DNA of 64,000 nt from Janthinobacterium sp. CG3 (GTDB taxonomy: Bacteria > Pseudomonadota > Gammaproteobacteria > Burkholderiales > Burkholderiaceae_D): assembly GCF_000344615.1 (NCBI RefSeq), contig NZ_KB467824.1, positions 3,101,951 to 3,165,950 on the forward strand, read 5' to 3'. The translations under genes were made by a program, and so were the position numbers. This document shows, one piece after another, positions 18,739-28,412 of this stretch (position 1 is the first letter of the stretch; each line of letters starts with the position of its first letter). Below the pieces are notes generated by a model. That model had not been told where the DNA came from. It was given only the letters and a program-made list of their open reading frames with translations, and searched no databases.

Positions 18739-19560
18739 TCATGCCGGGATCGCGGCGGCGGCGCCGGCCGGACGGGCGACGCCGGCGTCGGGCCGCGGAC
18801 CTTGCAGTTTGCGCTTGATCGCGCCGGCAACCTGCCGCAGCGCGGCCTGGGTGCGCGGTTCCAGGAAGGCGTCGACAAAGGCCGCCACCGGCAGCGCGTC
18901 GACGTCGGCGAAGGCGTCGCGCAGGTCGGCGCGGGCGATCGCGCGGGTCGACAGCATCGCGTGGCGCGGCAGGGCCAGCAGGCTGAGCAGCTTGTCCCTG
19001 GCGCGCGCCACCACCTCGTCCGGCGCCGCCAATTCGTCCACCAGGCCCAGCGCCAGCGCGCGGGCCGGGTCCAGCAGGCTGCCGGACACCAACATACGCT
19101 CGGCGCCCAGCGGTCCGACCGCGCGCCGCAGCGCCAGTTGGAAACAGTCCGGCAGCGTGACGCCGGCGCGCACTTCGTTGAGGCCGATGCCCCAGTCGCC
19201 GCGCGCCATGATGCGGTAGTCGGAAAACAAGGCCAACAAGGTGCCGGCGGCAACACAGTGGCCGCCGATGGCCGCCACCACCGGCATGGGTGCCAGCGCC
19301 ATGCGCGCGGCCAGCGTAAACACCTCGGTCCAGTAATCGCGCACCGCCGCCGCGTCGCCGTCGAGCAGGGCAATGACGTCGATGCCGGAGGAAAAGATGC
19401 CGGGCACGCCGGACAGGATGACGCCTTGCCGGCCGGCGGCGGTGGCGTCGCTGAAGGCGCTGTTGAGCGCACGCAGCGACGCCACGTCCATCGCGTTCAC
19501 CGGCGGCGCCGCGAGCCGGAATTCGACGATGTGCTCGCCGTGCGGGATGATGTCTATCAT
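18739..19560 (-). CDS. Enoyl-CoA hydratase/isomerase family protein, delta3-delta2 isomerase-like
   Basis: 273-residue crotonase-fold protein. The oxyanion-hole segments are FSSGID (56-61) and GHCVAAGT (100-107). The GIGLNEVRAGV segment (124-134) with E129 is the pattern of mitochondrial-type enoyl-CoA delta isomerases rather than hydratases, which use two glutamates. The C-terminal quarter is Ala/Arg-rich. The start is the ATG at 19560, after GGTGG; a TTG at 19572 is an alternative. It lies between the diiron oxygenase and thioesterase genes. Isomerisation of unsaturated acyl-CoA is the likely activity. DSF synthase (RpfF) was considered and seems less likely. Confidence 0.85.
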   Translation of the reverse strand: MIDIIPHGEHIVEFRLAAPPVNAMDVASLRALNSAFSDATAAGRQGVILSGVPGIFSSGIDVIALLDGDAAAVRDYWTEVFTLAARMALAPMPVVAAIGGHCVAAGTLLALFSDYRIMARGDWGIGLNEVRAGVTLPDCFQLALRRAVGPLGAERMLVSGSLLDPARALALGLVDELAAPDEVVARARDKLLSLLALPRHAMLSTRAIARADLRDAFADVDALPVAAFVDAFLEPRTQAALRQVAGAIKRKLQGPRPDAGVARPAGAAAAIPA

Positions 19561-19643
19561 TTGATCCACCAATTAAAAACGTTGAGTTGTGCGGGGAAAC
19601 GGAGCGCGGCGCGCGGCGGCGCCACGGCCTAGGCGAATCCGGT

Positions 19644-20570
19644 TTAATCGATGATTTTGTATTTCTGGCACCATTCGCGCACGTCGCGGAAGCGCGCCTC
19701 GTTCAGCCGCAGGTTGTTCGGCGAATTGCGGATCTCCTTGATTTTTTCGGTGTCGCCGATCGCGATCGGAAACTCGAAGGAGGTGAAGCGGGCGATTTCC
19801 GGCATGTAGGTATATTCATCGAGCAGGAACACGTAACCCTTCTTGAAAAAATCGCTGACTTCATCGATTTCGCCCGCCGGCGCGTTGGCGAAGTAGTTTT
19901 CGGCGACGTGGCGCGCGAAGGCGATATGCCGCAATTCTTCCGTGTGGTGTTCGCGGAACATGGTTCGCGTCAGCGGGTCGATGATGTCGTGCTGGGTCTG
20001 GTAGATCGAATTCAGCTCGGCGAACCACTCGATCAGCAAATTCCAGATAATCCCGTAGACCGGATGTTTGCCGGCCAACTGGTCTTCGAATTTCGAGAAA
20101 TTCGGGATGTTTTCGGGATGGCTCCACAACGGCAGTTTTGCCGTCTCCAGATAGCGCCGGAACATCAGCGTATGGACGATTTCCTCGCGCGAAAAGATCA
20201 TCAGATATTCGCGCACATCGTCGGACAGGCCGCCATGGTATTTATTCACATAGCCGACATACAACTCCGGCAAGGATTGCTCCAGCCAGATGAAATAGGA
20301 CACGTCCCTTGCCGTTTCAAGCCACAGCACTTCGCTGCGCTGCGCCGGGGTCAGCGCGTCCCAGTACGGGGTGCCGTACAACCACCCGGCTTCTTCAATT
20401 TTGGGTGGCTTGTTCAAATCGACGCCATCAGCCCACGGCACGACGGTATCGAGTTGCAATAACTTGCGGTGCGACGCGTTAATCAAAGTCTTAACTGTCT
20501 TATGGCTCTTTTCATTCAATACCATTGGATTTTGTTTATAAACTTCCACTGCACTGGCCTCTGTATTCAT
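19644..20570 (-). CDS. AurF-like diiron oxygenase
   Basis: A 308-residue ferritin-like helical protein. Candidate metal ligands match the seven of AurF (p-aminobenzoate N-oxygenase): E97, E130-x-x-H133, E185, H208, E212-x-x-H215. The motifs read REEIVHTLMF and EELRHIAFARH. GGAG lies seven bases before the ATG at 20570. It heads a minus-strand block with enoyl-CoA isomerase-like, thioesterase and acyl-CoA ligase genes, so a lipid or acyl substrate is more plausible here than an arylamine. A perfect FNR-type palindrome lies 113 bases upstream, suggesting oxygen-linked control. Confidence 0.85.
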   Translation of the reverse strand: MNTEASAVEVYKQNPMVLNEKSHKTVKTLINASHRKLLQLDTVVPWADGVDLNKPPKIEEAGWLYGTPYWDALTPAQRSEVLWLETARDVSYFIWLEQSLPELYVGYVNKYHGGLSDDVREYLMIFSREEIVHTLMFRRYLETAKLPLWSHPENIPNFSKFEDQLAGKHPVYGIIWNLLIEWFAELNSIYQTQHDIIDPLTRTMFREHHTEELRHIAFARHVAENYFANAPAGEIDEVSDFFKKGYVFLLDEYTYMPEIARFTSFEFPIAIGDTEKIKEIRNSPNNLRLNEARFRDVREWCQKYKIID

Positions 20571-20643
20571 TCAAGATCTCCGGTTAGTTATTCCGCCTTG
20601 TTTAGCGGAAAATTTATAATTGAGTCTTGATGGTACTGAGGTT

Positions 20644-21189
20644 TCATCGACTATTCAATGGAGGAAATCCACTATACCGGTATTGATCTAGATCAAGGTA
20701 TGGCCCGATCGGTCGGCAACAATGTCCGTCCGTTTTCCGCGTTGGCGCGACCTCGTGACGCAGCAGTTGGCGCATCACCTGGTCGGCGTCGTCGTTCGGG
20801 AAGCAGCCGGCAAAGCCGATCAGGTGTACCGGCTGGCCTGGGAAGGCGTTGACGATATGCCGCCCAGGATAAACGTGGCCCGAGCTGGGCGGGTCGGCGC
20901 CGAAGATGGCGCGCGCCACCTCGGTGCGCCCGGCCCCCATCGGACCGGCAAAGCCGAGGATTTCGCCTTGCTTGGGCGTGACATCAAGCGGGCCGAAAAC
21001 GCCGGCGCGGGCTAGGCCGGCGGCGCGCAACAGGGTCGTGTCGGTGGCAATGGGATTACGTTCGGGGAATTTTTCCTCCAATGCGCGCCCGACCATTTTC
21101 GATACGATGTCGTCGATGGCGATATCGCGGAAAGCGTCGGTGCCGACGTATTTTCCGTCGCGCATTACCGTCACCCGACGAGTCAACAA
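20644..21189 (-). pseudogene. Gene debris: sugar ABC ATPase (RbsA/MglA-like) fragment joined to UxaA-like fragment
   Basis: The frame from 21189 to about 20874 reads RRVTVMRDGKYVGTDAFRD..., then GEILGFAGPMGAGRTEVARAIFGADP. This is the join between the two ATPase halves and the second Walker A of RbsA-type sugar importers (normally about 500 residues). It lacks everything before and after. In the same frame, about 20860-20755, GQPVHLIGFAGCFPNDDADQVMRQLL resembles altronate/galactarate dehydratase (UxaA-like) proteins; this second assignment is weaker. The rest is unrecognisable. No start with a binding site exists, so it is a relic of a lost sugar-use locus. Confidence 0.7.
20683..20696. promoter_or_regulatory. 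Perfect FNR/ANR box upstream of the diiron oxygenase gene
   Basis: TTGATCTAGATCAA is a 14-bp perfect palindrome matching TTGAT-N4-ATCAA exactly. It lies between the diiron oxygenase gene and the gene debris to its right, and may control the former. Its distance to recognisable -10 elements is not ideal for class II activation. Confidence 0.6.
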
Positions 21190-21224
21190 CGTTCAGTTGT
21201 GCGCCGCGGCATTGGCAGCGAAGC

Positions 21225-21689
21225 TCAGTGCGACTGGAGGCGCGCGACGATCAGGTCCCACTGGGCCGGGGTGACGGGGGTGATCGACAGGCGGCTGCCT
21301 TTTTTGAGCAGCAGCATATCTTCCAGTTCCGGGATGTGGCGCAGCTCGGTCAACGGCAGCAGGCGCGTCTTGCGCGTGCCGCGCACGTCCACGCTGATCC
21401 AGCGCGGCTGCTCCGGCGTCGCCTTCGGGTCGAAATATTTGCCGCCGGCCTCGAACTGGCTGGCGTCGGGGTAGGCCACGCTGGCCACCTCGGCCAGACC
21501 GGCGATGCCTGGCTGCGGGCAGCTGGAGTGGTAGAACAGCACGCCGTCGCCGAGCTGCATGCCGTCGCGCATGAAGTTGCGGGCCTGGTAGTTGCGCACG
21601 CCAAACCATGGCACGGTGTGCGCCGGCGCCGCCATCACGTCGTCGATGCTGACTTCGTCGGGCTCGGATTTCATCAACCAATATTGCAT
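21225..21689 (-). CDS. EVE-domain protein
   Basis: 154 residues beginning MQYWLMKSEPDEVSIDDV, the classic EVE N-terminus (PUA-like fold, thymocyte nuclear protein 1 family). VPWFGVRNYQARNFMRDGM, GDGVLFYHSSC and GIAGLAEVAS follow. EVE domains bind modified bases in DNA or RNA; the bacterial role of stand-alone members is unclear. The start at 21689 is fixed by the conserved N-terminus. It lies downstream of 6S RNA, as in other Burkholderiales. Confidence 0.92.
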   Translation of the reverse strand: MQYWLMKSEPDEVSIDDVMAAPAHTVPWFGVRNYQARNFMRDGMQLGDGVLFYHSSCPQPGIAGLAEVASVAYPDASQFEAGGKYFDPKATPEQPRWISVDVRGTRKTRLLPLTELRHIPELEDMLLLKKGSRLSITPVTPAQWDLIVARLQSH

Positions 21690-21774
21690 GCGGGTGGACT
21701 CCTGGGTGGAAGATAGTGCGCGGTCGCCTTGGTTTGACTGTAAGCCGGCGGCGAGCACCAAAATACGCGGACGT

Positions 21775-21815
21775 AAAAAAGCGGCTGCGCATCGGGTGAT
21801 GAAGCAACCGCTCTG
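21775..21815 (-). terminator. Terminator downstream of 6S RNA
   Basis: On the minus strand, AGCGGTTGC and GCAGCCGCT pair with one mismatch and are followed by six T residues. Confidence 0.65.
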
Positions 21816-21962
21816 AATGAGGAACCCCGCATGTGCCGTTATGCCGGCATCCCGAACCAAACGGTTCAAGGTGGTCACAGTTAGTTCAATTTCGGGTTCG
21901 TCGGACTAGCGACGCTCACTCCCATCAAACAAAATTCCGCAACCGGTGCACATAAATGGTTC
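21815..21962 (-). ncRNA. ssrS: 6S RNA
   Basis: The minus strand carries GAACC...TATGTG at the 5' side, pairing with CACATG...GGTTC at the 3' side. The interior has GGGAGTGAGCGTCGC and GTCCGACGAACCCG, a pattern I recognise from betaproteobacterial 6S RNA. A TATATT (-10) at 21967-21972 lies just upstream. The location between zapA and an EVE gene is the usual one. 6S RNA binds the sigma70 holoenzyme and mimics an open promoter. Ends are approximate; identity rests on recall and pairing, not on a covariance search. Confidence 0.8.
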
Positions 21963-22046
21963 AAGGAATATATGGCAATCGCGAACACTGCAGGGTAGTG
22001 CCGAAGTTTACTCTTATGCCCACGCATGTCAAACGTATTTCGTTGA

Positions 22047-22358
22047 TTAAAACAGATTTTCCTGCGGCGTCAGGGCGTCGTCGAGCACCGCGTGCATGGC
22101 ACCCAGTTTTTCCTTGACTTCCAAAATGCTGAACTCGGACAGTGGCCCCTGCGGCGATTTGGAGGACAGGAACTCCGCCGCCACGCCCAAGGCGGCCAGC
22201 ACCGCGATGCGGTCGTTGCCCTTGATTTTGCCGGCGTCGCGGATCGCCGTCATTTTGCCGTCGAGGAATTTGGCCGCTTCGCGCAATGCCCTTTCCTCGC
22301 CTTCCTTGCACACCATGCGGTAGGGCTGTCCCATGATCGTGACGTCCAAATGGGTCAT
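22047..22358 (-). CDS. zapA: Cell division protein ZapA
   Basis: 103-residue FtsZ-ring stabiliser. The N-terminus THLDVTIMGQPYRMVCKEGEE is the ZapA globular domain, and a long helix follows (EFSILEVKEKLGAMHAVLDDAL). Its ATG shares one base with the stop of the preceding gene (TGATG), so the pair is translationally coupled. It sits upstream of 6S RNA. Confidence 0.93.
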   Translation of the reverse strand: MTHLDVTIMGQPYRMVCKEGEERALREAAKFLDGKMTAIRDAGKIKGNDRIAVLAALGVAAEFLSSKSPQGPLSEFSILEVKEKLGAMHAVLDDALTPQENLF

Positions 22359-22594
22359 CAAGCGTCCTTCTCTTCAGCGGCTTCGGCCAGTCCGGCCTGG
22401 ACCAGTTCGGGAATTTTTTCAAGCAGGGACTCGACCCGCAGATGCGCCTCGCTGATGCGCTGCAGATACACCGCGTTTTCGGCGCCCAGCGCCGCGTTAG
22501 CCAGGCGCAACTCGGCGTTCTCGCGGCGCAGCGCGTGCGTCAGCTCGGCCAGCAAGTCGATTTTTACGGATAGGTCTTGGAATTCGGAAATCAT
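22358..22594 (-). CDS. zapB: ZapB-like coiled-coil cell division protein
   Basis: A 78-residue, nearly all-helical protein with heptad repeats (KIDLLAELTHALRRENAELRL, then ENAVYLQRISEAHLRVESLL). This is the length and character of ZapB-like proteins encoded next to zapA. The ATG at 22594 lies only about seven bases after a -10 box, implying a leaderless or nearly leaderless mRNA. It overlaps zapA. Naming as ZapB is by context and coiled-coil character rather than a strict motif. Confidence 0.8.
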   Translation of the reverse strand: MISEFQDLSVKIDLLAELTHALRRENAELRLANAALGAENAVYLQRISEAHLRVESLLEKIPELVQAGLAEAAEEKDA

Positions 22595-22600
22595 CCCGTC

Positions 22601-22629
22601 ACTATAGGGAACAGCTCTAAAGGCGTCAA
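22601..22629 (-). promoter_or_regulatory. Sigma70 promoter of zapB-zapA
   Basis: On the minus strand, TTGACG (22624-22629) is 17 bases from TATAGT (22601-22606). The predicted transcription start falls at or within a base or two of the zapB ATG. Confidence 0.75.
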
Positions 22630-22915
22630 TCGAATCGCACCACTGTTACCGATATTTACAATAATACATTAAAAATTTCTTTCGTGGCAACTTTTTAGCC
22701 GCCGGCCCTCCGCCCCGCCGCGTTTTCATTGTCCTTTGCCGCCCGCCTGCCCGCCGACGACGCGGCGCCGCGCCTGCCGGCGGGCATCCCTGTCGCGCCG
22801 GTCTATACCGCCTTCGCGGCACGCTACGCCCGGGCGGCGCGTTTGCGTTGGCGCAACGGCTGTGCATTTGCGGCCCGAAAAACCGTCTATCGATATGAAA
22901 TAAATGTGTGCACCC
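22630..22915. other. Gene-free stretch between zapB and groES promoters
   Basis: An AT-richer patch (about 22640-22690) is followed by GC-rich sequence with no credible reading frame on either strand: short open frames here lack binding sites and any recognisable protein pattern. With the promoters on either side, the full gene-free interval is 22595-23090. Confidence 0.5.
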
Positions 22916-22944
22916 TTGAAATACCCCCATACCGTCCCTATAAT
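22916..22944 (+). promoter_or_regulatory. groESL promoter (sigma70, possibly overlapping sigma32)
   Basis: TTGAAA (22916-22921), 17 bases, TATAAT (22939-22944). The -35 is part of CTTGAAA, and CCCTATAA precedes the start, so the heat-shock sigma factor may also use the site; that part is inference. Confidence 0.8.
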
Positions 22945-22970
22945 TGGCACTCGTTAGTAGAGAGTGCTAA
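22944..22970. promoter_or_regulatory. CIRCE operator (HrcA binding site)
   Basis: TTGGCACTC-N9-GAGTGCTAA matches the CIRCE consensus TTAGCACTC-N9-GAGTGCTAA with one mismatch. It begins at the last base of the -10 box, so HrcA binding would block groESL transcription directly. hrcA itself is not in the window. Confidence 0.93.
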
Positions 22971-23090
22971 CAACTCTTTCTCGCCGCGGCAAGCTTGCTT
23001 GTTACGGTAATCGACTGAAGACGGGCGTGGCCACAGGCCGGTCTCGTAATCATTTAGCAACATCTATCCATTGAACTTAAGGAGTTTTGT

Positions 23091-25080
<1,990 letters not shown>

Positions 25081-25124
25081 TGCCAGCCCGATGAGCGCGC
25101 CGGCGACGGCGCCTCGTCAACGCT

Positions 25125-25161
25125 AAAAAAGCCCGCAAGGTTCGCGCCTTGCGGGCTTTTT
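25125..25161 (+). terminator. Rho-independent terminator of groESL
   Basis: AAAAAAGCCCGCAAGG, loop TTCGCG, CCTTGCGGGCTTTTT: a 10-bp GC-rich stem with A and T tracts. Confidence 0.92.
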
Positions 25162-25289
25162 CTTTGTCTCGACGGTGGCGAATATGTGCTGCCCGCCGCA
25201 AAAGCAGAGGGCGCGCCGGGGCCGCTTGTTGCCGGTCGCCGGCCTTTGCTTTAGTATGGCCGCCACATCATCCAACAAGGCTAACGAGC

Positions 25290-25796
25290 ATGCCGCAACG
25301 CCCATCTTCATCGTCGAAAACCACCGTGATTGTCGGCGTACTGGCCGGTCTGCTGGGAGCGGGTATCGGCGCCTATTATCCGCGGCGCCCGGCGCCGGCG
25401 GACGCGCCGACGCAAGCTCAGCGAGCGGCGTCCGCCCCCAAGGCAGGCGCCGTGGCCGGCCGCAGCAAGGAGCAGGCGTCGAAGGCCTTGATGGCGCTGC
25501 CGGAACTGCAAGCGTGGTCGGCCTTCATCGAGAAGAACTCGGGCGGCGCCGCCCATGGCGCGCTGATCGAGTACGACCTGACGCCGCGCCTCATCAACGG
25601 CAAGCGCTACTGGCAACTCAGCTTCGTCGAAAACAGCGCGGAAGCGGCGCACCGCTGGGAAAGCTTCCTGGTCGCCAGCGGCAGCGACGAGATCCTGGTC
25701 GAGGACCCGGCGTCCGACGAGCCGCTGAGCCTGGAACGCTGGCGCCGCGAAAAACAGCCGATGCGCCGGCGCGGCGGCGTCGCCGCGCCGCTCTAG
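25290..25796 (+). CDS. Membrane-anchored hypothetical protein
   Basis: 168 residues that I do not assign to a family. A single N-terminal membrane helix (TVIVGVLAGLLGAGIGAYY) is followed by an Ala/Pro-rich linker. A compact domain of about 90 residues then starts near ALMALPELQAWSAFIEK and contains RYWQLSFVENSAEAAHRWESFLV. AAGG lies nine bases before the ATG. It stands alone between the groESL terminator and a convergent MFS gene. A periplasmic globular domain anchored in the inner membrane is the most that can be said. Confidence 0.7.
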   Translation: MPQRPSSSSKTTVIVGVLAGLLGAGIGAYYPRRPAPADAPTQAQRAASAPKAGAVAGRSKEQASKALMALPELQAWSAFIEKNSGGAAHGALIEYDLTPRLINGKRYWQLSFVENSAEAAHRWESFLVASGSDEILVEDPASDEPLSLERWRREKQPMRRRGGVAAPL

Positions 25797-25808
25797 TGTG
25801 CTAGCGTT

Positions 25809-27083
25809 CTAGGCCGGCTTCACCGCCCGCGGCGCCTGCGCCACGCCCTGCACCCGTCCCACCCACCACACCGTCAACAGCGTCAGCGCCGCGGCGACCC
25901 AGCCGTTGACGCCGTAGCCGCCGATGTGGCCGGCGCTGTCGGTGTGCAACGTCAAGCCGCCAACCCATGCGCCCAGGCCGCTGCCCAGTTGCTGGACCGC
26001 CGAGCCGGCGCTGAGAAAGGCGCCGCGCCGCGCCGGCTCCGGTATCGTCGTCATCAAGGCCTGCAACGGAATGTTGCGCCCCGAAATAGATACCATGAAG
26101 AAGGGGAAGAAGGCGATCAGCGCCAGCAGCGGCAGCTGCGGCAAATGGGTCATGCACAGGATAGGCAGTATCGAGAACAGCGCGACCCAGCGGTAAACCC
26201 GCGCTTTGCCGTAGCGGTCCGACCAGACGCCGATGCGGCGCGCGGTAAACAGCGTGGCGGCGCCGCCGGCCAGGTAGATCCAGGTGATGTCGGCCGGGGC
26301 GACGCCCAGGTTGCTGACGATCACCGGCGAGATGAAGGGAATGATCAGCATCGCGCCGGCCATCGACAGGCCCGACAGCAGGAAGGCGCTGAGATGGCGT
26401 GGCACTGTGAACAGCGCCAGCAGATTCGGCAGGGCCTGGGCCAGCGTCGCCGGCTTGGCGCCGCGGTGCGCGGTCAGCGCCGGCAAGACCCGCGCCGCGC
26501 CGATCCAGATCAGCACCGACAACAACACCAGCAGGTAGAACGGCGAGGCCCAGCCGAAGTGCGCCGCCAGCACCACGCCGATCGGCACGCCGGCCACCGC
26601 GGCCAGGCTGAACGAGGTCATGACGACGCCGGTCGCGGCGCCGCGCCGCTCGGCCGGAATGATGTCGCCGATGATGGCCATGATAATCGAACCGAGCACG
26701 CCGCCGGTCAGGCCGGCGAAGGCGCGCGAGAGCACCAGCACGTGGAAATTGGGTGCCATCGCGCAGGCCAGGTTCGACAGCGTGAACAGGCAGAACATCG
26801 ACAACAACAATTTCTTACGGTCGAAGCGGTCGATGTAGGTTGCCGCGAACAGGCCGGACAGGCCGGCGCACCAGGCGTAGGCCGACACCGCGCCGGCGAC
26901 GGCGGCCGGCGAGATCGCGAACGCCCGCATCAATTGCGGCGCCAGCGGCATCATCACCATGAAATCCATGATGACGGTAAATTGCGTCAGGGCCAGCAGC
27001 CACAACAGGGCGCGCTCGCGCCCGGGGGAAAGGGGAAGGGTCGTCATATTTTTTTGCTTGGTTGGAATTGGTTTGTTTGACAT
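25809..27083 (-). CDS. MFS transporter (drug/arabinose efflux type)
   Basis: A 424-residue major facilitator with twelve hydrophobic helices, of the AraJ/DHA1 kind. It has the motif-A-like segment DRFDRKKLLLSMF between helices 2 and 3 and a GVLGSIIMAIIGDIIP region. Its ATG shares a base with the stop of the PadR gene upstream (TAATG), so the pair is an operon with coupled translation. The regulator-transporter pairing suggests an inducible efflux pump; the substrate is unknown. Confidence 0.9.
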   Translation of the reverse strand: MSNKPIPTKQKNMTTLPLSPGRERALLWLLALTQFTVIMDFMVMMPLAPQLMRAFAISPAAVAGAVSAYAWCAGLSGLFAATYIDRFDRKKLLLSMFCLFTLSNLACAMAPNFHVLVLSRAFAGLTGGVLGSIIMAIIGDIIPAERRGAATGVVMTSFSLAAVAGVPIGVVLAAHFGWASPFYLLVLLSVLIWIGAARVLPALTAHRGAKPATLAQALPNLLALFTVPRHLSAFLLSGLSMAGAMLIIPFISPVIVSNLGVAPADITWIYLAGGAATLFTARRIGVWSDRYGKARVYRWVALFSILPILCMTHLPQLPLLALIAFFPFFMVSISGRNIPLQALMTTIPEPARRGAFLSAGSAVQQLGSGLGAWVGGLTLHTDSAGHIGGYGVNGWVAAALTLLTVWWVGRVQGVAQAPRAVKPA

Positions 27084-27601
27084 TAATCGAGTTGTTCGAT
27101 GTCGGCGGCGGCGCGGCGCAAAATCGCCCGCACGCCGGCCAGCCGCGCCTCGCTCGCTTGCTCCGTGCGCACCCGCGCAATCACCACCGCCTTCAATTCG
27201 TGCATCAGTTGGCGCAAGTCGTCGCCGCCCTCCGGTGGCGCCGCCATGCGCGCCAAAATGGCGTCGACGAACTGGCGGTTGTCGTCGAGGAAGGTTTGCC
27301 CTTCCGGGGTGATGCTGTGCAGCTTCTTATTACCGTCCAGCTCGGCCGAGACGTGGCCAAGGTCGAGCAACATCGACAGCAGCGGGTAGATCGCACCGGG
27401 ACTGGGCGCGTAGCTGCCGCCGGCGCGTTGTTCGATTTCCTTGATGATTTCGTAGCCGTGGCGCGGTTTCTCGGCAATCAGTTGCAGCACCACGTAGCGC
27501 ATCGCGCCGGCGTCGAAGCGTTTCGGGCCGCGTCCGCCGCCGTGCGGCTGGGAGTGTAGGTGCGCCTGCATGCGGTGTTGTCCGCGAAAAAAATGAAACA
27601 T
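27083..27601 (-). CDS. PadR-family transcriptional regulator
   Basis: 172 residues. After a short Gly/His-rich head comes the PadR winged helix (MRYVVLQLIAEKPRHGYEIIKEIE, then GAIYPLLSMLLDLGHVSAE, here residues about 35-85). A C-terminal helical dimerisation region follows. GGAGG just upstream fixes the ATG at 27601 rather than 27613. A pair of AAGATATATC elements overlaps its promoter, typical of autoregulated PadR genes. It is co-transcribed with the MFS gene and probably controls it. Confidence 0.92.
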   Translation of the reverse strand: MFHFFRGQHRMQAHLHSQPHGGGRGPKRFDAGAMRYVVLQLIAEKPRHGYEIIKEIEQRAGGSYAPSPGAIYPLLSMLLDLGHVSAELDGNKKLHSITPEGQTFLDDNRQFVDAILARMAAPPEGGDDLRQLMHELKAVVIARVRTEQASEARLAGVRAILRRAAADIEQLD

Positions 27602-27611
27602 GTAAACCTCC

Positions 27612-27640
27612 ATAAGATATATCGCAATAAGATATATCTT
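27612..27640. promoter_or_regulatory. PadR operator: two AAGATATATC elements
   Basis: ATAAGATATATC occurs twice with a 3-base gap (27612-27623 and 27627-27638). The second copy is part of a perfect 12-bp palindrome AAGATATATCTT (27629-27640). It lies directly upstream of the padR start. Confidence 0.75.
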
Positions 27641-27707
27641 AACTGGTAATTTTCATTTTTCAAGCTTTTTTTGCAAGCCGTCTTGCAACGCTTCTATAAT
27701 TGCCGAC

Positions 27708-28205
27708 ATGACCTCATTGACCCTCCGCCAACTCGGCCCCGACGATCTGGACGCCTACCGCGCGCTGCGGCTGGCCGGCATTCTGGAGGCGCCGGCCGCG
27801 TTTTGCACCACCCACGCGGCGGAAAGCGCGGTGCCGTTGGAGCGCATGCGCCAGCGTCTGGTGCACACGGCGTACCAGCGCATGTTCGGCGCCTTCCACG
27901 ACGGACGCCTGGTCGGCTGCGCCGCGCTGTCGCGCGAGCCGATCGCGCTCATCCACGACCGCGCCAATATCTGGGGCGTGTACGTGGCGCCCGGCGCCCG
28001 CGGCGGCGGGCTGGCGCGGCAATTGATGCACGCCTGTATGGCGCACGCGGCGGCGACCGGCGAGCTGCGCACGCTGACGCTGTCTGTGCGCCGCGGCAAC
28101 GACGTCGCCGAGGCGCTGTATGCCAGGCTGGGCTTCGCCGTCGTCGGCGCGTCGGACGATGGCGAGCAGCTGCGGATGGCGATGGCGCTGCCCCCCCGCG
28201 CGTGA
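27708..28205 (+). CDS. GNAT-family N-acetyltransferase
   Basis: 165-residue acetyl-CoA-dependent acetyltransferase. The GNAT core is visible: LRQLGPDDLDAYRALRLAGI at the N-terminus, GVYVAPGARGGGLARQLMHA with the pyrophosphate-binding R-G-G-G-L-A pattern (Q/RxxGxG/A), and EALYARLGFAVVG at the end. It is divergent from padR. The substrate (protein N-terminus, antibiotic, amino acid) cannot be told. Confidence 0.9.
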   Translation: MTSLTLRQLGPDDLDAYRALRLAGILEAPAAFCTTHAAESAVPLERMRQRLVHTAYQRMFGAFHDGRLVGCAALSREPIALIHDRANIWGVYVAPGARGGGLARQLMHACMAHAAATGELRTLTLSVRRGNDVAEALYARLGFAVVGASDDGEQLRMAMALPPRA

Positions 28206-28412
28206 ATCCGCCCTTTCCCTGAAGAAGCGCAAAGCCCGTCCCTGGCGAACCGGCGAAAATACCGCGAATTCTCAAAAATACTGTCATCCCGGAATCGTTT
28301 TGCGGTATATATGCAGGCGATGGTACGCAAACGACGTCGACAGACGAATTTCCGTTGCCAGCAAACGCACTTCCGCTTCGTATCGCGGATAAATAAAAAA
28401 CCTGGAGAACCA

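Noticed and set aside
18739..19560. DSF signal synthase (RpfF) next to an RpfB-like ligase
   Set aside because: The GLNE active-site segment and overall pattern fit a delta3-delta2 enoyl-CoA isomerase better; no RpfC/RpfG genes are present.
28187..28200. C-run near the end of the acetyltransferase gene as a frameshift
   Set aside because: The frame closes at the expected length for a GNAT protein, just after the run, so no shift is needed.
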